From a virus: a DNA stretch of 24,077 nt. Positions within the stretch are counted from its first letter, which is position 1. Each line of letters starts with the position of its first letter. This document shows positions 5,054 to 12,609 of the stretch, one piece after another. The notes under the pieces are model-generated. The model had not been told where the DNA came from and searched no databases. It saw only the letters and a list, made by a program, of their open reading frames with translations. The translations under genes and the position numbers were made by a program. The stretch is from positions 1 through 24,077 of the IMG/VR virus record IMGVR_UViG_3300002123_000031, one strand, 5' to 3'.

Positions 5054-6618
5054 TGACGCAACTGGCATTCACAAAAGATGCCCCAGAGAAGTTTTCCGTA
5101 CAGGATTGGCAACGGCATGATCTAGATTTCCTAGACCAGCTTAATTATTCTGCTAATTGGGGGTCGATGGGAACATATAAAACGTCTACAGGTCTGTGGT
5201 TAATCGAGCGCAAGCTTGCAGATAGTCCTGGCAATGTCCTAATCGTGACTACTAAGTCTGGAAAAGGGGCATACTTCGACTGCATCCCCTCCTGCCTTGA
5301 CTACGAAAACTGGCACGTCTTCAATGTTGGCACTCGAAAGGTCGAAGAGGTCATTCTGCATGACCTTCGAGTCGAGTCTGATCTTGACGATTTAATCACG
5401 CAGTTAATGCAGAGAACTAGAAAGACGATCGTGCTAGCGCATTATCATTGCTTCGAGAACAAGTATCCGATGAATGAGATTCTCGTAATGGGCAGTGAGT
5501 CTGGGAAGATCGTATGGGACTTCGTATTACTCGACGAGGCCCATAGGACGAAATCCAAAGACGTACAGTGGACACGCAACCTGAAGAAAATCGCGAAGGA
5601 GGCTCTTAATCGGCACGTTATGTCGGGAACGGGGTTTGTTAACAACCCATCGGAGATGTGGTCACTCGTTAACTTCCTAGACCCCGATAGATTTCCGTCA
5701 TATTGGCGATTCCGCCGCAGTTTTTGTGAAGAAGAGAATTGGACTGGATACTGGAAGATTGTCGGGCTCAAAGAGGATAAGGTTCAGGAATTCATCGATA
5801 TCCGAAAGTCTCTTGGGCCGCGCAGAACAATGCAGGAGGTACATAAGAACGTGACCGAACCAATCTATACCGAGTACGAAGTTGATCTAAACCCACCGCA
5901 GCGGCGCATGTATAAGGAGATCGTCGCTGAGCTTAGGATGCTTGACCAGAAGGGTTTTAGGATCGATAGCCCTAACGTGGTCTCGCAGCTTCAGCGTCTT
6001 CGGCAAATCTCCGTGGCGACTCCTGAGCTTGTCGCTACGTATTACGACGAGAAGCTGGATCGCCGGGTGCAAAAGGTTAGACTCGTTGAGCCATCGAGCA
6101 AACTCGATGTTGTGATGGAACTAATTGAGGGTCTTGAATGGGACGTAGTTGACTCATCAGAGTCACTACGGCAGCAAATGATTGTATTCTCGAACTTCAG
6201 AGATCCTCTTGAACTTTTGAAGACGAGACTTGATGCTCAGTACGATAAGAACGGCAAGCTGCAACGAGAGGCCATTTCCTATATCCACATGGAGCAGAAG
6301 GATTCAGAGCAGACTCGCTTTGAAAAGTGGCATGAGACCTTTCCTCGTAAGGAACATCAAGTCTTTCTCTCGACCATCGACCTTGGGGGAGAATCGATTA
6401 GCTTAGCAACTGCACAGTATTGTGTCTTTCTAGATAGAAGCTGGAGTCCAGCCAAGAACGCGCAGGCTGTGGGTCGCATTTATCGCCCCGGTCAGACGGG
6501 AGTTGCAGAAATCATACACATCAACGCAAAGCACACAGTAGACAAGAGAGTGATGGATCTCACCAATCTAAAGACAAGCTGGTTTAAGCGGTTGTTCGAT
6601 GATGAAGGAGAGGAATAG
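5053..6618 (+). CDS. SNF2-type DEAH helicase/translocase
   Basis: A superfamily 2 ATPase of the SNF2-like group, which use ATP to move on duplex DNA and remodel it or its bound proteins. The start at 5053 is chosen for GAGGAGAGGG and the TGATG overlap. In order: GSMGTYKTS as Walker A (K43, T44), DEAH (D161-H164), SGTG as motif III, a helical insertion, then the second RecA lobe with SNFRD, STIDLGGESISLA and QAVGRIYRPGQ (Q471-Q481) as motif VI. At 521 aa it is about the size of other phage SNF2-like helicases. The Walker A has Tyr where the last Gly normally stands. Likely roles are origin melting, recombination or fork remodelling, which the sequence does not decide. Confidence 0.9.
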   Translation: MTQLAFTKDAPEKFSVQDWQRHDLDFLDQLNYSANWGSMGTYKTSTGLWLIERKLADSPGNVLIVTTKSGKGAYFDCIPSCLDYENWHVFNVGTRKVEEVILHDLRVESDLDDLITQLMQRTRKTIVLAHYHCFENKYPMNEILVMGSESGKIVWDFVLLDEAHRTKSKDVQWTRNLKKIAKEALNRHVMSGTGFVNNPSEMWSLVNFLDPDRFPSYWRFRRSFCEEENWTGYWKIVGLKEDKVQEFIDIRKSLGPRRTMQEVHKNVTEPIYTEYEVDLNPPQRRMYKEIVAELRMLDQKGFRIDSPNVVSQLQRLRQISVATPELVATYYDEKLDRRVQKVRLVEPSSKLDVVMELIEGLEWDVVDSSESLRQQMIVFSNFRDPLELLKTRLDAQYDKNGKLQREAISYIHMEQKDSEQTRFEKWHETFPRKEHQVFLSTIDLGGESISLATAQYCVFLDRSWSPAKNAQAVGRIYRPGQTGVAEIIHINAKHTVDKRVMDLTNLKTSWFKRLFDDEGEE

Positions 6619-6893
6619 TGCGGGCAATTTACAAATATCCACTATTCTATGACCAGGCGCAGGCAGTTAGGATGCCTAAAGACGCAATTGTCCTATCGGT
6701 CCAGGAGCAACGAGGAATCTTATGTCTGTGGGCGATTGTAGATATCGAGGCTGAAGAGGAGGAGCGTCACATTGTTATTTACGGATCTGGTCATCCTCTC
6801 CCTGATGGATATGATAGAGAGAACTACATAGGCTCGGTTCTTGTTGACGACGGCTCTTTCGTTTGGCATATCTTTGAACATCTCAAACTATGA
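6618..6893 (+). CDS. DUF7352-like small protein, 91 aa
   Basis: A GTG start overlaps the last base of the helicase stop (TAGTG) behind GGAGAGG. The pattern is that of a common small phage and bacterial family: MRAIYKYPLFY at the start, a PKDAIVLSVQEQ strand, LWAIVD, IYGSGHPLPD and YIGSVLVDDGSFVWHIFE at the end. It is probably a small beta-sheet protein. No biochemical role is known to me. Confidence 0.75.
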   Translation: MRAIYKYPLFYDQAQAVRMPKDAIVLSVQEQRGILCLWAIVDIEAEEEERHIVIYGSGHPLPDGYDRENYIGSVLVDDGSFVWHIFEHLKL

Positions 6894-7408
6894 AGACCAA
6901 GCTTAAACTCTCTCTTAGATCAGACTTCGAATTGCTGCCGATCGGTACGAGAGTAAGCTATCATCATCGCGCCGGTATTGCTCGCTTCAAGAAGCAAACT
7001 AACTACGAGGACGAGCGCAAGGGCTGGATACTTGTCGAGGGTACGCTGCCTGGCCCCGAGTTAGTCAAAGCGGACAGTGATCCAGTATGGATCGATGGCT
7101 ACAACTGGAATCGTGTCAAGGATATGTTCTTCGATTGGCCGCAAGCGCGGACACCGTACACTTCACTTGAGAAAGTTAACAAAACGATCATGGTATGGCC
7201 CGAAGATGGTTTTGGCTGGATCATCGGAATTAAGCGCAAATCAATCGGAGTTTCATCACCGGGGTATGCTAGGGGACCAGAGTACGAATCTGGCTATCAC
7301 TCCACGCTCATGTATGTCGATCTGTACGTTGTTAAGCCGTGGTACGAGGGTGTTGACTACGTTCTTTGCCCCCTGTGGGCGGTAAAGGAGGTCAAAGATG
7401 ACGAGTAA
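6890..7408 (+). CDS. hypothetical beta-rich protein, 172 aa
   Basis: Overlaps the previous gene by the ATGA motif. The sequence is rich in Trp, Tyr and short strands (GTRVSYHHRAGIARF, GWIIGIKRKSIG, STLMYVDLYVVKPWYEG), which suggests a beta-barrel or SH3-like fold. No catalytic motif is evident. It ends 11 nt inside the nucleotidyltransferase gene. Function unknown. Confidence 0.65.
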   Translation: MKTKLKLSLRSDFELLPIGTRVSYHHRAGIARFKKQTNYEDERKGWILVEGTLPGPELVKADSDPVWIDGYNWNRVKDMFFDWPQARTPYTSLEKVNKTIMVWPEDGFGWIIGIKRKSIGVSSPGYARGPEYESGYHSTLMYVDLYVVKPWYEGVDYVLCPLWAVKEVKDDE

Positions 7409-8147
7409 GAAGATCGCTGAGAAGAATCTCATAATGCTAGGCATAGTCGGCTCGACTTTGCATGGCTTAAACGTGCTTGGACAGGACGATCACGATGAGA
7501 TGGGGATTTGCATCGAACCGCCCGAATACGTGATAGGGCTTAAACAATTCGAACAGCACGTATTCCGTACTAAGCCTGAAGGAATAAGGAGCGAAGCTGG
7601 AGATACAGACCGTACTATCTACAGTCTTCGCAAATATGTACGACTCGCACTTAAAGGCAATCCTACAGTACAGCTTCTTCTTTATCACCCAACTCCCAAT
7701 CCGATTCTGCCTCCTGCAATTGAACTCCAAAGAAACGCATGGAGATTCATTTCGCGCAGAGCAGGTCAGGCTTTTCTTGGTTATCTCGTTGCGCAAAAAC
7801 AACGCCTGCTTGGCGAGCGTGGTCAGATGGATATACACCGCCCTGAGTTAGTTGAGAAATACGGTTACGACACTAAGTACGCAATGCATATGCTTAGGCT
7901 TGGCTATCAAGGTGTTGAGCTGCTTGAAAACCGACTAATCTCGCTGCCGATGCGCGAACCGGATCGCAAATTCATCTACGATGTTCGCTGTGGGAAGCAT
8001 GAATTGGACACGGTGTTTACTAGGACAGGGCAGCTAGAGAAAGACATCGAGGATTTGCTAGATACTGTGCCCTCTGAGCCAGATTACGAATGGGCAAATT
8101 CCTATCTCATTCGGACATATCTAGAATGGTGGAATATCTATGAATGA
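7398..8147 (+). CDS. predicted nucleotidyltransferase (COG3541/RlaP-like)
   Basis: The N-terminus has the Pol beta-type signature: GS (G18, S19), then LHGLN, then DDHDEMGI with D31 and D33 as metal ligands. After this come QFEQHVFR, TIYSLRKYVRLALKGNP and helical segments with the LLGERGQMD and KYAMHMLRLGYQG pattern that I associate with the COG3541 group. Members add nucleotides to an acceptor, and some (RlaP) are found in bacterial RNA repair gene sets. The substrate is unknown here. A link to the Ro60 system in the same phage is my inference. The start behind AAAGGAGG inside the previous gene is well supported. Confidence 0.8.
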   Translation: MTSKKIAEKNLIMLGIVGSTLHGLNVLGQDDHDEMGICIEPPEYVIGLKQFEQHVFRTKPEGIRSEAGDTDRTIYSLRKYVRLALKGNPTVQLLLYHPTPNPILPPAIELQRNAWRFISRRAGQAFLGYLVAQKQRLLGERGQMDIHRPELVEKYGYDTKYAMHMLRLGYQGVELLENRLISLPMREPDRKFIYDVRCGKHELDTVFTRTGQLEKDIEDLLDTVPSEPDYEWANSYLIRTYLEWWNIYE

Positions 8148-8391
8148 GCAAATGGTAAGAAACCTCGATCTAAAGGCGACTGCTGTTGAAATCGGCGGAA
8201 CTATTATGGTCTCCATAACTCTTGGAGAAGAGATAATCTTCTACTATCAACCCGGAACTGGTCATCACGACTTAGCCCTGCGGGATGCAGAAGACAAACT
8301 CGCTAAAGTTCTTAGGTATATGCTAATCAATGCCTTTCCCGATAGTCTTACACGTTTTTATCCGATAGTTGGTCCCGCGTTGCCAGGCTAG
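8140..8391 (+). CDS. hypothetical protein, 83 aa
   Basis: Starts 8 nt before the end of the nucleotidyltransferase. Two beta-strand-like segments (AVEIGGTIMVSITLGEEIIFYY) precede a helix (DAEDKLAKVLRYMLINAF). The compact mixed fold shows no known motif. It is the last gene before a GC-rich gap, so it may end a transcript. Confidence 0.55.
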   Translation: MNEQMVRNLDLKATAVEIGGTIMVSITLGEEIIFYYQPGTGHHDLALRDAEDKLAKVLRYMLINAFPDSLTRFYPIVGPALPG

Positions 8392-8415
8392 ACGAAACCC
8401 CTGCAAACGCGGCTC

Positions 8416-8445
8416 TTGACACCTGGCCCACAGGGGGGATAGGAT
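8416..8445 (+). promoter_or_regulatory. sigma70-like promoter in GC-rich gap
   Basis: TTGACA at 8416-8421 is a perfect -35 box and TAGGAT at 8440-8445 an acceptable -10 box, with an 18-nt spacer. It lies 25 nt after a stop codon and faces the following + strand genes, in one of the few real intergenic gaps of the window. Confidence 0.5.
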
Positions 8446-8595
8446 GGCTCCTGCACGGCCACGAGGGGCGGTCTTCGATCCCGCCTCACGGGACTGACGG
8501 CGCGACGGGGGGGCATACGCTCATCAGGTGCCTCAACGAAATCCGCAAACTTGCCAAGTTTGCGGCTCTCCAATAAAGAAGGAGGGAGTCCCATA
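8446..8595 (+). other. GC-rich untranslated leader with strong hairpin
   Basis: About 150 nt without a credible frame. The first 90 nt are much richer in G and C than the surroundings, with local hairpins such as 8471-8475-type GC pairings around a CUUCGAU loop. A perfect 10-bp hairpin (8543-8552 with 8556-8565, loop GCC) lies just before the AAGGAGGG of the next gene. It is probably a 5' leader made from the promoter at 8416. Whether it is a regulatory RNA cannot be told from one copy. Confidence 0.4.
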
Positions 8596-8754
8596 GTGAC
8601 CGACAATAGCATACAACGTGATCTGTGGAGACAAGTCTTTAATACTCTGGTTGCTCATAATTACAGGGTGGCATGGAGCAATAGTCGCTTCCTTATTGGA
8701 ATGTGGATTGGCGGATTTTCTGAAGCAACCCGCGGAAGTTTAAAGGCGCGATAA
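8596..8754 (+). CDS. hypothetical small protein, 52 aa
   Basis: The GTG start follows AAGAAGGAGGGAG. The N-terminal half is helical and polar. The C-terminal half (FLIGMWIGGF) is hydrophobic but probably too short for a membrane helix. It is the first gene after the leader. Function unknown. Confidence 0.55.
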   Translation: MTDNSIQRDLWRQVFNTLVAHNYRVAWSNSRFLIGMWIGGFSEATRGSLKAR

Positions 8755-8957
8755 TGCCTACGTTTCTGGATCGGGAAACAATGAAGCTCGTGACCGTGCC
8801 GGGACGTAAGCGCACACTTGCAGATGCCAAGGCGCATCTAGAGTTCTTACAGCGTGAATGGGGCTATTCGTTCGGGGCAACTCCGTTGGAATACGTCGCG
8901 TGGCTCAAGATGGCGCAACGAGAAGTAGCGCGACTTGCGGAGCTTTCGCCACGGTGA
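8754..8957 (+). CDS. hypothetical helical protein, 67 aa
   Basis: The start shares one base with the previous stop (TAATG). Basic N-terminus (VPGRKRTLADAKAHLEFL), then an aromatic turn (WGYSFGATPLEY) and a second helix (VAWLKMAQREVARLAEL). It could be a small helix-turn-helix-like or helical hairpin protein, but no DNA-binding signature is clear. Confidence 0.55.
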   Translation: MPTFLDRETMKLVTVPGRKRTLADAKAHLEFLQREWGYSFGATPLEYVAWLKMAQREVARLAELSPR

Positions 8958-9031
8958 GCGAACTTTTCGAAATCTGGCTCGCACTCGAACACAATTATCG
9001 AGTGGGACTCGCATGCTCATGCCTGACGTAA
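8954..9031 (+). CDS. possible 25-aa peptide
   Basis: A GTG overlapping the previous TGA (GTGA) opens a 25-codon frame that ends at TAA inside the next gene. The product contains HNYRVGLACSC; the gene at 8596 also contains HNYRVAW. The overlap style matches the other genes, but at this length it could be chance. Confidence 0.25.
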   Translation: MSELFEIWLALEHNYRVGLACSCLT

Positions 9032-9201
9032 TTAAGCTTCCCGATCAGATGCCAACGATTGCGGCGAATTTCGAAAGCCGCTGCTTAATTTGTGACGAGC
9101 AGATATATGAAGGAGATCCCATTACTCTTTGCGAAGGGGAATGGTGCCACGCGGAATGCGTTGCCGAGGAACTTGGATATGGAAACCCAAATGAACGCTA
9201 G
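9013..9201 (+). CDS. small zinc-finger-like protein, 62 aa
   Basis: The ATG at 9013 is preferred over an upstream GTG at 8935, which would overlap more. A second ATG at 9019 is possible. After a short N-terminal arm comes CLIC, then TLCEGEWCHAEC: a CxxC pair followed by Cys and CHxxC, like one half of a LIM or treble-clef zinc finger. Many phage and actinobacterial proteins have this module as a protein or nucleic acid contact. Function unknown. Confidence 0.55.
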   Translation: MLMPDVIKLPDQMPTIAANFESRCLICDEQIYEGDPITLCEGEWCHAECVAEELGYGNPNER

Positions 9202-9397
9202 GAATCCTATTCTGGCTCGATGGCAAGCTGCGAAACTAGACGAGCGAATTCAAGCGGTTAAGAAAGTGGTCGATGAGCAAGCTGAGGATGAAGGTCTTTG
9301 GTTTTTTGCACAGACGGCACCAGAGGCATATTTGCAGCAAGAGCTTAGGAGGCTCCATACTGTGTTTGAGACTGGAATAGACCCTAGAAATGATTGA
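9179..9397 (+). CDS. hypothetical helical protein, 72 aa
   Basis: ATG 9179 (or 9191) starts inside the end of the previous gene behind GAGGAA. The protein is almost all helix (LDERIQAVKKVVDEQAEDEG and AYLQQELRRLHTVFE). No motif recognised. It ends 8 nt inside the DUF5662-like gene. Confidence 0.55.
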   Translation: METQMNARNPILARWQAAKLDERIQAVKKVVDEQAEDEGLWFFAQTAPEAYLQQELRRLHTVFETGIDPRND

Positions 9398-9884
9398 GCG
9401 ACCTTACGACTCCCGGCCCGATACGTGGGAGCATATCGCGAAGGTGCAGAAATTTCTGCATAGAGCAGTTATAAATCTCGGCCATCGCTCCGCTGTTCAC
9501 GACGATTCCAAGCTAATTGAGCCGGAACTTGCAGCCTTTGACATAGCAACTCCAAAGCTGGCTGAGTTAGAGTACGGCTCCGAGGAATACAAGCAATCAC
9601 TAAAGGATCTTGGCCCTGCTCTACAGCACCACTTCGAGCATAATGACCATCATCCCGAGTTCTATGTTAACGGCGTTCGAGGTATGTCGCTGCTAGCACT
9701 AATCGAAATGCTGTGCGATTGGCGTGCAGCTTCGGAGAGAGTGAAGCAGCGCACGGACGATCCCGATAAGGTCAAAACATTCCGGGATGGCTTGCAACAT
9801 AATAAGGAACGCTTTGGCATTTCGGATGAATTGTTCGCGATCCTCGATAAGACCTGTGTAGAGCTTGGATTCTATGAAGACTAA
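9390..9884 (+). CDS. DUF5662-like protein, 164 aa
   Basis: Matches a family common in phages: an N-terminal helix with WEHIAKVQKFL, then HDDSK (residues about 38-42), EYGSEEYKQSLKDLGPALQHHFEHNDHHPEF, and MSLLALIEMLCDWRAASER. The conserved HDDSK and clustered His residues (HHFEHNDHHPE) look like an HD-type metal site, so it may be a metal-dependent hydrolase. No activity is established to my knowledge. Confidence 0.75.
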   Translation: MIERPYDSRPDTWEHIAKVQKFLHRAVINLGHRSAVHDDSKLIEPELAAFDIATPKLAELEYGSEEYKQSLKDLGPALQHHFEHNDHHPEFYVNGVRGMSLLALIEMLCDWRAASERVKQRTDDPDKVKTFRDGLQHNKERFGISDELFAILDKTCVELGFYED

Positions 9885-10035
9885 CGCTACGCTTATGCAG
9901 TTTAACGAGGGCCGCTGTAAGGAATGCAATGGTATTCTTCGTGAAGCTCCCTACGTTGGTGGCGATCACGATCCTATTGCGGAATGCGTCAACTGCGGAA
10001 AGCATTATGGCTGTTGGGAATGCGACAAACGATGA
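9874..10035 (+). CDS. triple-CxxC zinc-ribbon protein, 53 aa
   Basis: The ATG lies 11 nt inside the previous gene; the TGA overlaps the nuclease start (ATGA). The product has three Cys pairs (CKEC, CVNC, CWEC) in 53 residues, at least one complete zinc ribbon. Both ends show the overlap style of the operon, which supports a real gene. Confidence 0.6.
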   Translation: MKTNATLMQFNEGRCKECNGILREAPYVGGDHDPIAECVNCGKHYGCWECDKR

Positions 10036-11303
10036 CTCAGCAGCTTCTCTCGCCGCCAGAAATACCCTCAAAGTATGACATCATTCCGATTCACCAATCG
10101 GATATTGCTTCGTTCCTGCGCTGTAGACGGTATTGGTCTTGGTCATCGCCGGCAAGAAACAATCTAAGGCGTAAAGTTGAATTGTTCGGGATCAAGCCCG
10201 AACTATGGTTTGGCTCCGGGATACATTACGCGCTAGAGCATTACTATAATCCGCTCTTGAAGCGCGACCCCGTAGAGACGTACCAAACATGGTGGCAGGC
10301 ACAGTGGCATGGTGGTGTGGTCACAGAAGATATTGTCGAGACATCTTACGATGCGCACCCTCGCCTAGTTGCTGAGCATGACGAACTTGTATTGGGCGGG
10401 TCGGTGTCTCATAAGTATCCTCTTAACTACGAGATCCGTGGTCTACAGGATCTTTTGCCCGATCCCAATGAAGAGGAGTTTCTAGAGTTTCGCGAGCTAG
10501 GCGTTGGGATGATGAATTTCTATAAAGAGTATGCGGCGAAGAACGATGACTTTGAGGTAGTCGCTGCTGAATCGAAGTTCTCTATTCCGCTTGAATTTGA
10601 GGCAATAGAGATTCGGGAAGACTCGCCGAATTTTGGAAAGAAGCTTGAGGTTCATCTTCGTGGTAAGCGCGATATGATCGTTTACTACCCTGAGCGAAAA
10701 GACCCCCGTTTGCAGTATGGGCTGGTGGATCACAAAACCGCTGGTCGAGTAGACGATGATTACTTCCTGAAGCTTGAAAACGATGCTCAATGTACGACCT
10801 ACATAGTCGCCTCAATCAAGGAAGCCGAGGCTAATGATCTTCCCTGGACAACAATCCAGGACGTTCTTTATCAGGCGCTTAGGAAAGTATATCCTCGCCC
10901 GCCTACTATCACGACTCGCGGCTTTCCTTCCCTCGATAGGCAGAAAGAATCTGCTACCGCCGAGATGTTCTCACAAGCCATTATCGAGCTTGGCCTAGTA
11001 GACTGGTTTCACAACGATCCAAAAGCTCAAGGCTATTACGAATACCTCCTAGAGGAAGGGGACAAAGTATTCATCCAGCGCGACCATGCAGTTCGCAATC
11101 CGCACCAGGTCAAGGTTGCGTTTGAGGAATTGCAGATGATCGCAAAAGAAATGCTCGATCCGAACGTGCATATCTACAAGCATCCCTCCGGCATGAGCTA
11201 TTGTACTCGCTGCCAATTTCGCGATCCATGTCTAGCTAAGGACGATGGCTCAGACTGGATGGAGATGCTTGTCCAAGGATACGAACAGAATAGAGACAGA
11301 TGA
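10032..11303 (+). CDS. PD-(D/E)XK nuclease with Fe-S cluster (Cas4/RecB-like)
   Basis: A RecB/Cas4-type nuclease of 423 aa. The start at 10032 is set by the ATGA overlap. C31 in SFLRCRRYW pairs with C391, C394 and C400 (CTRCQFRDPC), the four-Cys pattern that holds a 4Fe-4S cluster in Cas4 and AddB. The catalytic core is D214 (GKRDMI), then D233 and K235 in LVDHKTAG, followed by QCTTYIVA as the QxxxY-type motif. Such enzymes cut single-stranded or resected DNA ends. It lies upstream of a Sak4-like recombinase and ssDNA-binding protein, so end processing for recombination or replication is likely. Confidence 0.88.
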   Translation: MTQQLLSPPEIPSKYDIIPIHQSDIASFLRCRRYWSWSSPARNNLRRKVELFGIKPELWFGSGIHYALEHYYNPLLKRDPVETYQTWWQAQWHGGVVTEDIVETSYDAHPRLVAEHDELVLGGSVSHKYPLNYEIRGLQDLLPDPNEEEFLEFRELGVGMMNFYKEYAAKNDDFEVVAAESKFSIPLEFEAIEIREDSPNFGKKLEVHLRGKRDMIVYYPERKDPRLQYGLVDHKTAGRVDDDYFLKLENDAQCTTYIVASIKEAEANDLPWTTIQDVLYQALRKVYPRPPTITTRGFPSLDRQKESATAEMFSQAIIELGLVDWFHNDPKAQGYYEYLLEEGDKVFIQRDHAVRNPHQVKVAFEELQMIAKEMLDPNVHIYKHPSGMSYCTRCQFRDPCLAKDDGSDWMEMLVQGYEQNRDR

Positions 11304-11545
11304 AGATGAAAATTGAATCGGTTTTGAAAGGAACGGACAGCGAGCAGCTTGCACATGAAGTTCTCAGAATCGCAAGCTATCTAGATGGTGAGGATAGTAG
11401 AATCGTTCGCCAACTGTGGGCGGACCGAGAGTATTTGGCTCTGCGCCTAAAAATTATTGCCGAAGATTGCGAAACCGAGGGCGACCATAATTCTCGCCAA
11501 GAGATAGGACGATGGGCGCGTGAAGCTTACGAAGAAGTTATGTAA
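11300..11545 (+). CDS. hypothetical protein, 81 aa
   Basis: Begins at the ATGA overlap with the nuclease. Entirely helical with mixed charge (SEQLAHEVLRIASYL, DREYLALRLKIIAEDCETEG, SRQEIGRWAREAYEEV). No motif recognised. Probably cotranslated with its neighbours. Confidence 0.55.
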   Translation: MKMKIESVLKGTDSEQLAHEVLRIASYLDGEDSRIVRQLWADREYLALRLKIIAEDCETEGDHNSRQEIGRWAREAYEEVM

Positions 11546-11682
11546 TGAAAACTTTTCTAGAAACTAAAACAACGCTAACGCCTGAACAAGGAAGAGATGT
11601 TTTTTGGTTCGGAATCGTAGTAATTGTTGCTGGACTAGTGATCGCGTTTGCGCTTGGCCTACTTACTGGAATATTGTTATGA
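11545..11682 (+). CDS. single-pass membrane protein, 45 aa
   Basis: The ATG shares a base with the previous TAA, and the TGA overlaps the next start (ATGA). Residues 1-18 are polar; from about 20 on there is a hydrophobic helix (FWFGIVVIVAGLVIAF, then ALGLLTGILL) reaching the C-terminus. It is a small inner-membrane protein with the N-terminus probably cytoplasmic. A role such as host takeover or lysis timing cannot be assigned. Confidence 0.6.
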   Translation: MKTFLETKTTLTPEQGRDVFWFGIVVIVAGLVIAFALGLLTGILL

Positions 11683-11879
11683 CTGATGACGAGCCTGACT
11701 TTGAGGTTCCTGATTTTGAAGAATTCCGCGCCTTTGCAAATATGGGAAAGATGGGCCTATCAATTTATCGTGCAGTAATTCGCGATGGAGGCTCAGAAAA
11801 CGAGGCGTTCTCTGTTACGGCGGCATTCTTCGCCGGAATGACCAAGGGTATGCAAAGCGACGATCCCGATGAAGATTGA
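11679..11879 (+). CDS. hypothetical acidic protein, 66 aa
   Basis: Starts at the ATGA overlap behind the membrane protein. Very acidic at both ends (DDEPDFEVPDFEEF and DDPDED) around a helical, Ala/Gly-rich middle (NEAFSVTAAFFAGMTKGM). No known motif. Confidence 0.55.
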   Translation: MTDDEPDFEVPDFEEFRAFANMGKMGLSIYRAVIRDGGSENEAFSVTAAFFAGMTKGMQSDDPDED

Positions 11880-12039
11880 CAAGCCGAAAGTATCACTAGC
11901 CGAGGCGATGGTCAGGACGCGTCATGCCTTCGAGCGGTTACGCGAGGAGCAAGAGCGGATTGCAAGAGAGGAACGTCGTAGGCGCGAGTTGAACGCCGTT
12001 CGTAGTCGAGGCGCTGGCGCGCGACGCGATTACCCATGA
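11869..12039 (+). CDS. small Arg-rich helical protein, 56 aa
   Basis: The ATG is 11 nt inside the previous gene and the TGA overlaps the next start. One long charged helix (TRHAFERLREEQERIAREE) ends in a strongly basic tail (RRRRELNAVRSRGAGARR), consistent with nucleic acid binding. Not recognised. Confidence 0.5.
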   Translation: MKIDKPKVSLAEAMVRTRHAFERLREEQERIAREERRRRELNAVRSRGAGARRDYP

Positions 12040-12347
12040 AGATTGAAGCTCTACCAGATGACTTCATTGAGGAACTCATTGCCGAGCCTCAAAGCGTTCC
12101 GGTCGGTCTTACATGCGATTGTGGATGGAAACTGGACAATGGATACTGCCGCAATCCAGATTGCCCGTGGGATGCACCAGTCGAGACATTCTCCTGCGAA
12201 TGGTGTGGCAACTGCGAAGATCCAGAGCATTGCGTTTGGTCAGTAACTTGCCCTGTTTGCAGCTCCCTTCCTAAAAAACTATGTATGGAAGGAAATAAAC
12301 TAGTCGGACTTCACCAAGAGAGATGGGACTATGCAGGATCTCGCTAG
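12036..12347 (+). CDS. Cys-rich zinc-binding-like protein, 103 aa
   Basis: ATGA overlap at the start. About a dozen Cys residues, mostly in close pairs (CDC, CRNPDC, CEWCGNC, CPVC), suggest two or more zinc sites of rubredoxin or ribbon type. The N-terminal 20 residues are acidic. Function unknown. Confidence 0.55.
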   Translation: MKIEALPDDFIEELIAEPQSVPVGLTCDCGWKLDNGYCRNPDCPWDAPVETFSCEWCGNCEDPEHCVWSVTCPVCSSLPKKLCMEGNKLVGLHQERWDYAGSR

Positions 12348-12609
12348 CATGCGATTAGAGATGCAGAAGTTCATAAGAACTAGTGCTATGGATTCGCTTA
12401 TCGTTTTGGGAGATTTGCTCGCAGAACATCTGCGTAAGCGTAGTAACGACTATCCGGCTAATTCTAAAATGTCCGTAGAAATTGAATTTCATCTTTCGCG
12501 TGTTGAAGCAACCGCGTACTTCGAAACTGATGAGGTTACAATCAATTTTCGTTTAGCTAATGACGGTGAATGGCTTGTAACTTCGATAGGATCAAGACCC
12601 TTCTTCTAA
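12331..12609 (+). CDS. hypothetical protein, 92 aa
   Basis: Starts 17 nt inside the previous gene at ATG 12331; ATG 12349 is an alternative just after that gene ends. An N-terminal helix (DSLIVLGDLLAEHLRKR) is followed by beta strands (SVEIEFHLSRVEATAYFET, EVTINFRL). No family recognised. Ends directly before the ATPase gene. Confidence 0.5.
   Translation: MQDLASMRLEMQKFIRTSAMDSLIVLGDLLAEHLRKRSNDYPANSKMSVEIEFHLSRVEATAYFETDEVTINFRLANDGEWLVTSIGSRPFF

Noticed and set aside
8478-8500. T-arm look-alike (GGCGG, CUUCGAU, CCGCC)
   Set aside because: The loop has two extra bases and no D-arm, acceptor partner or Y-like core is near.
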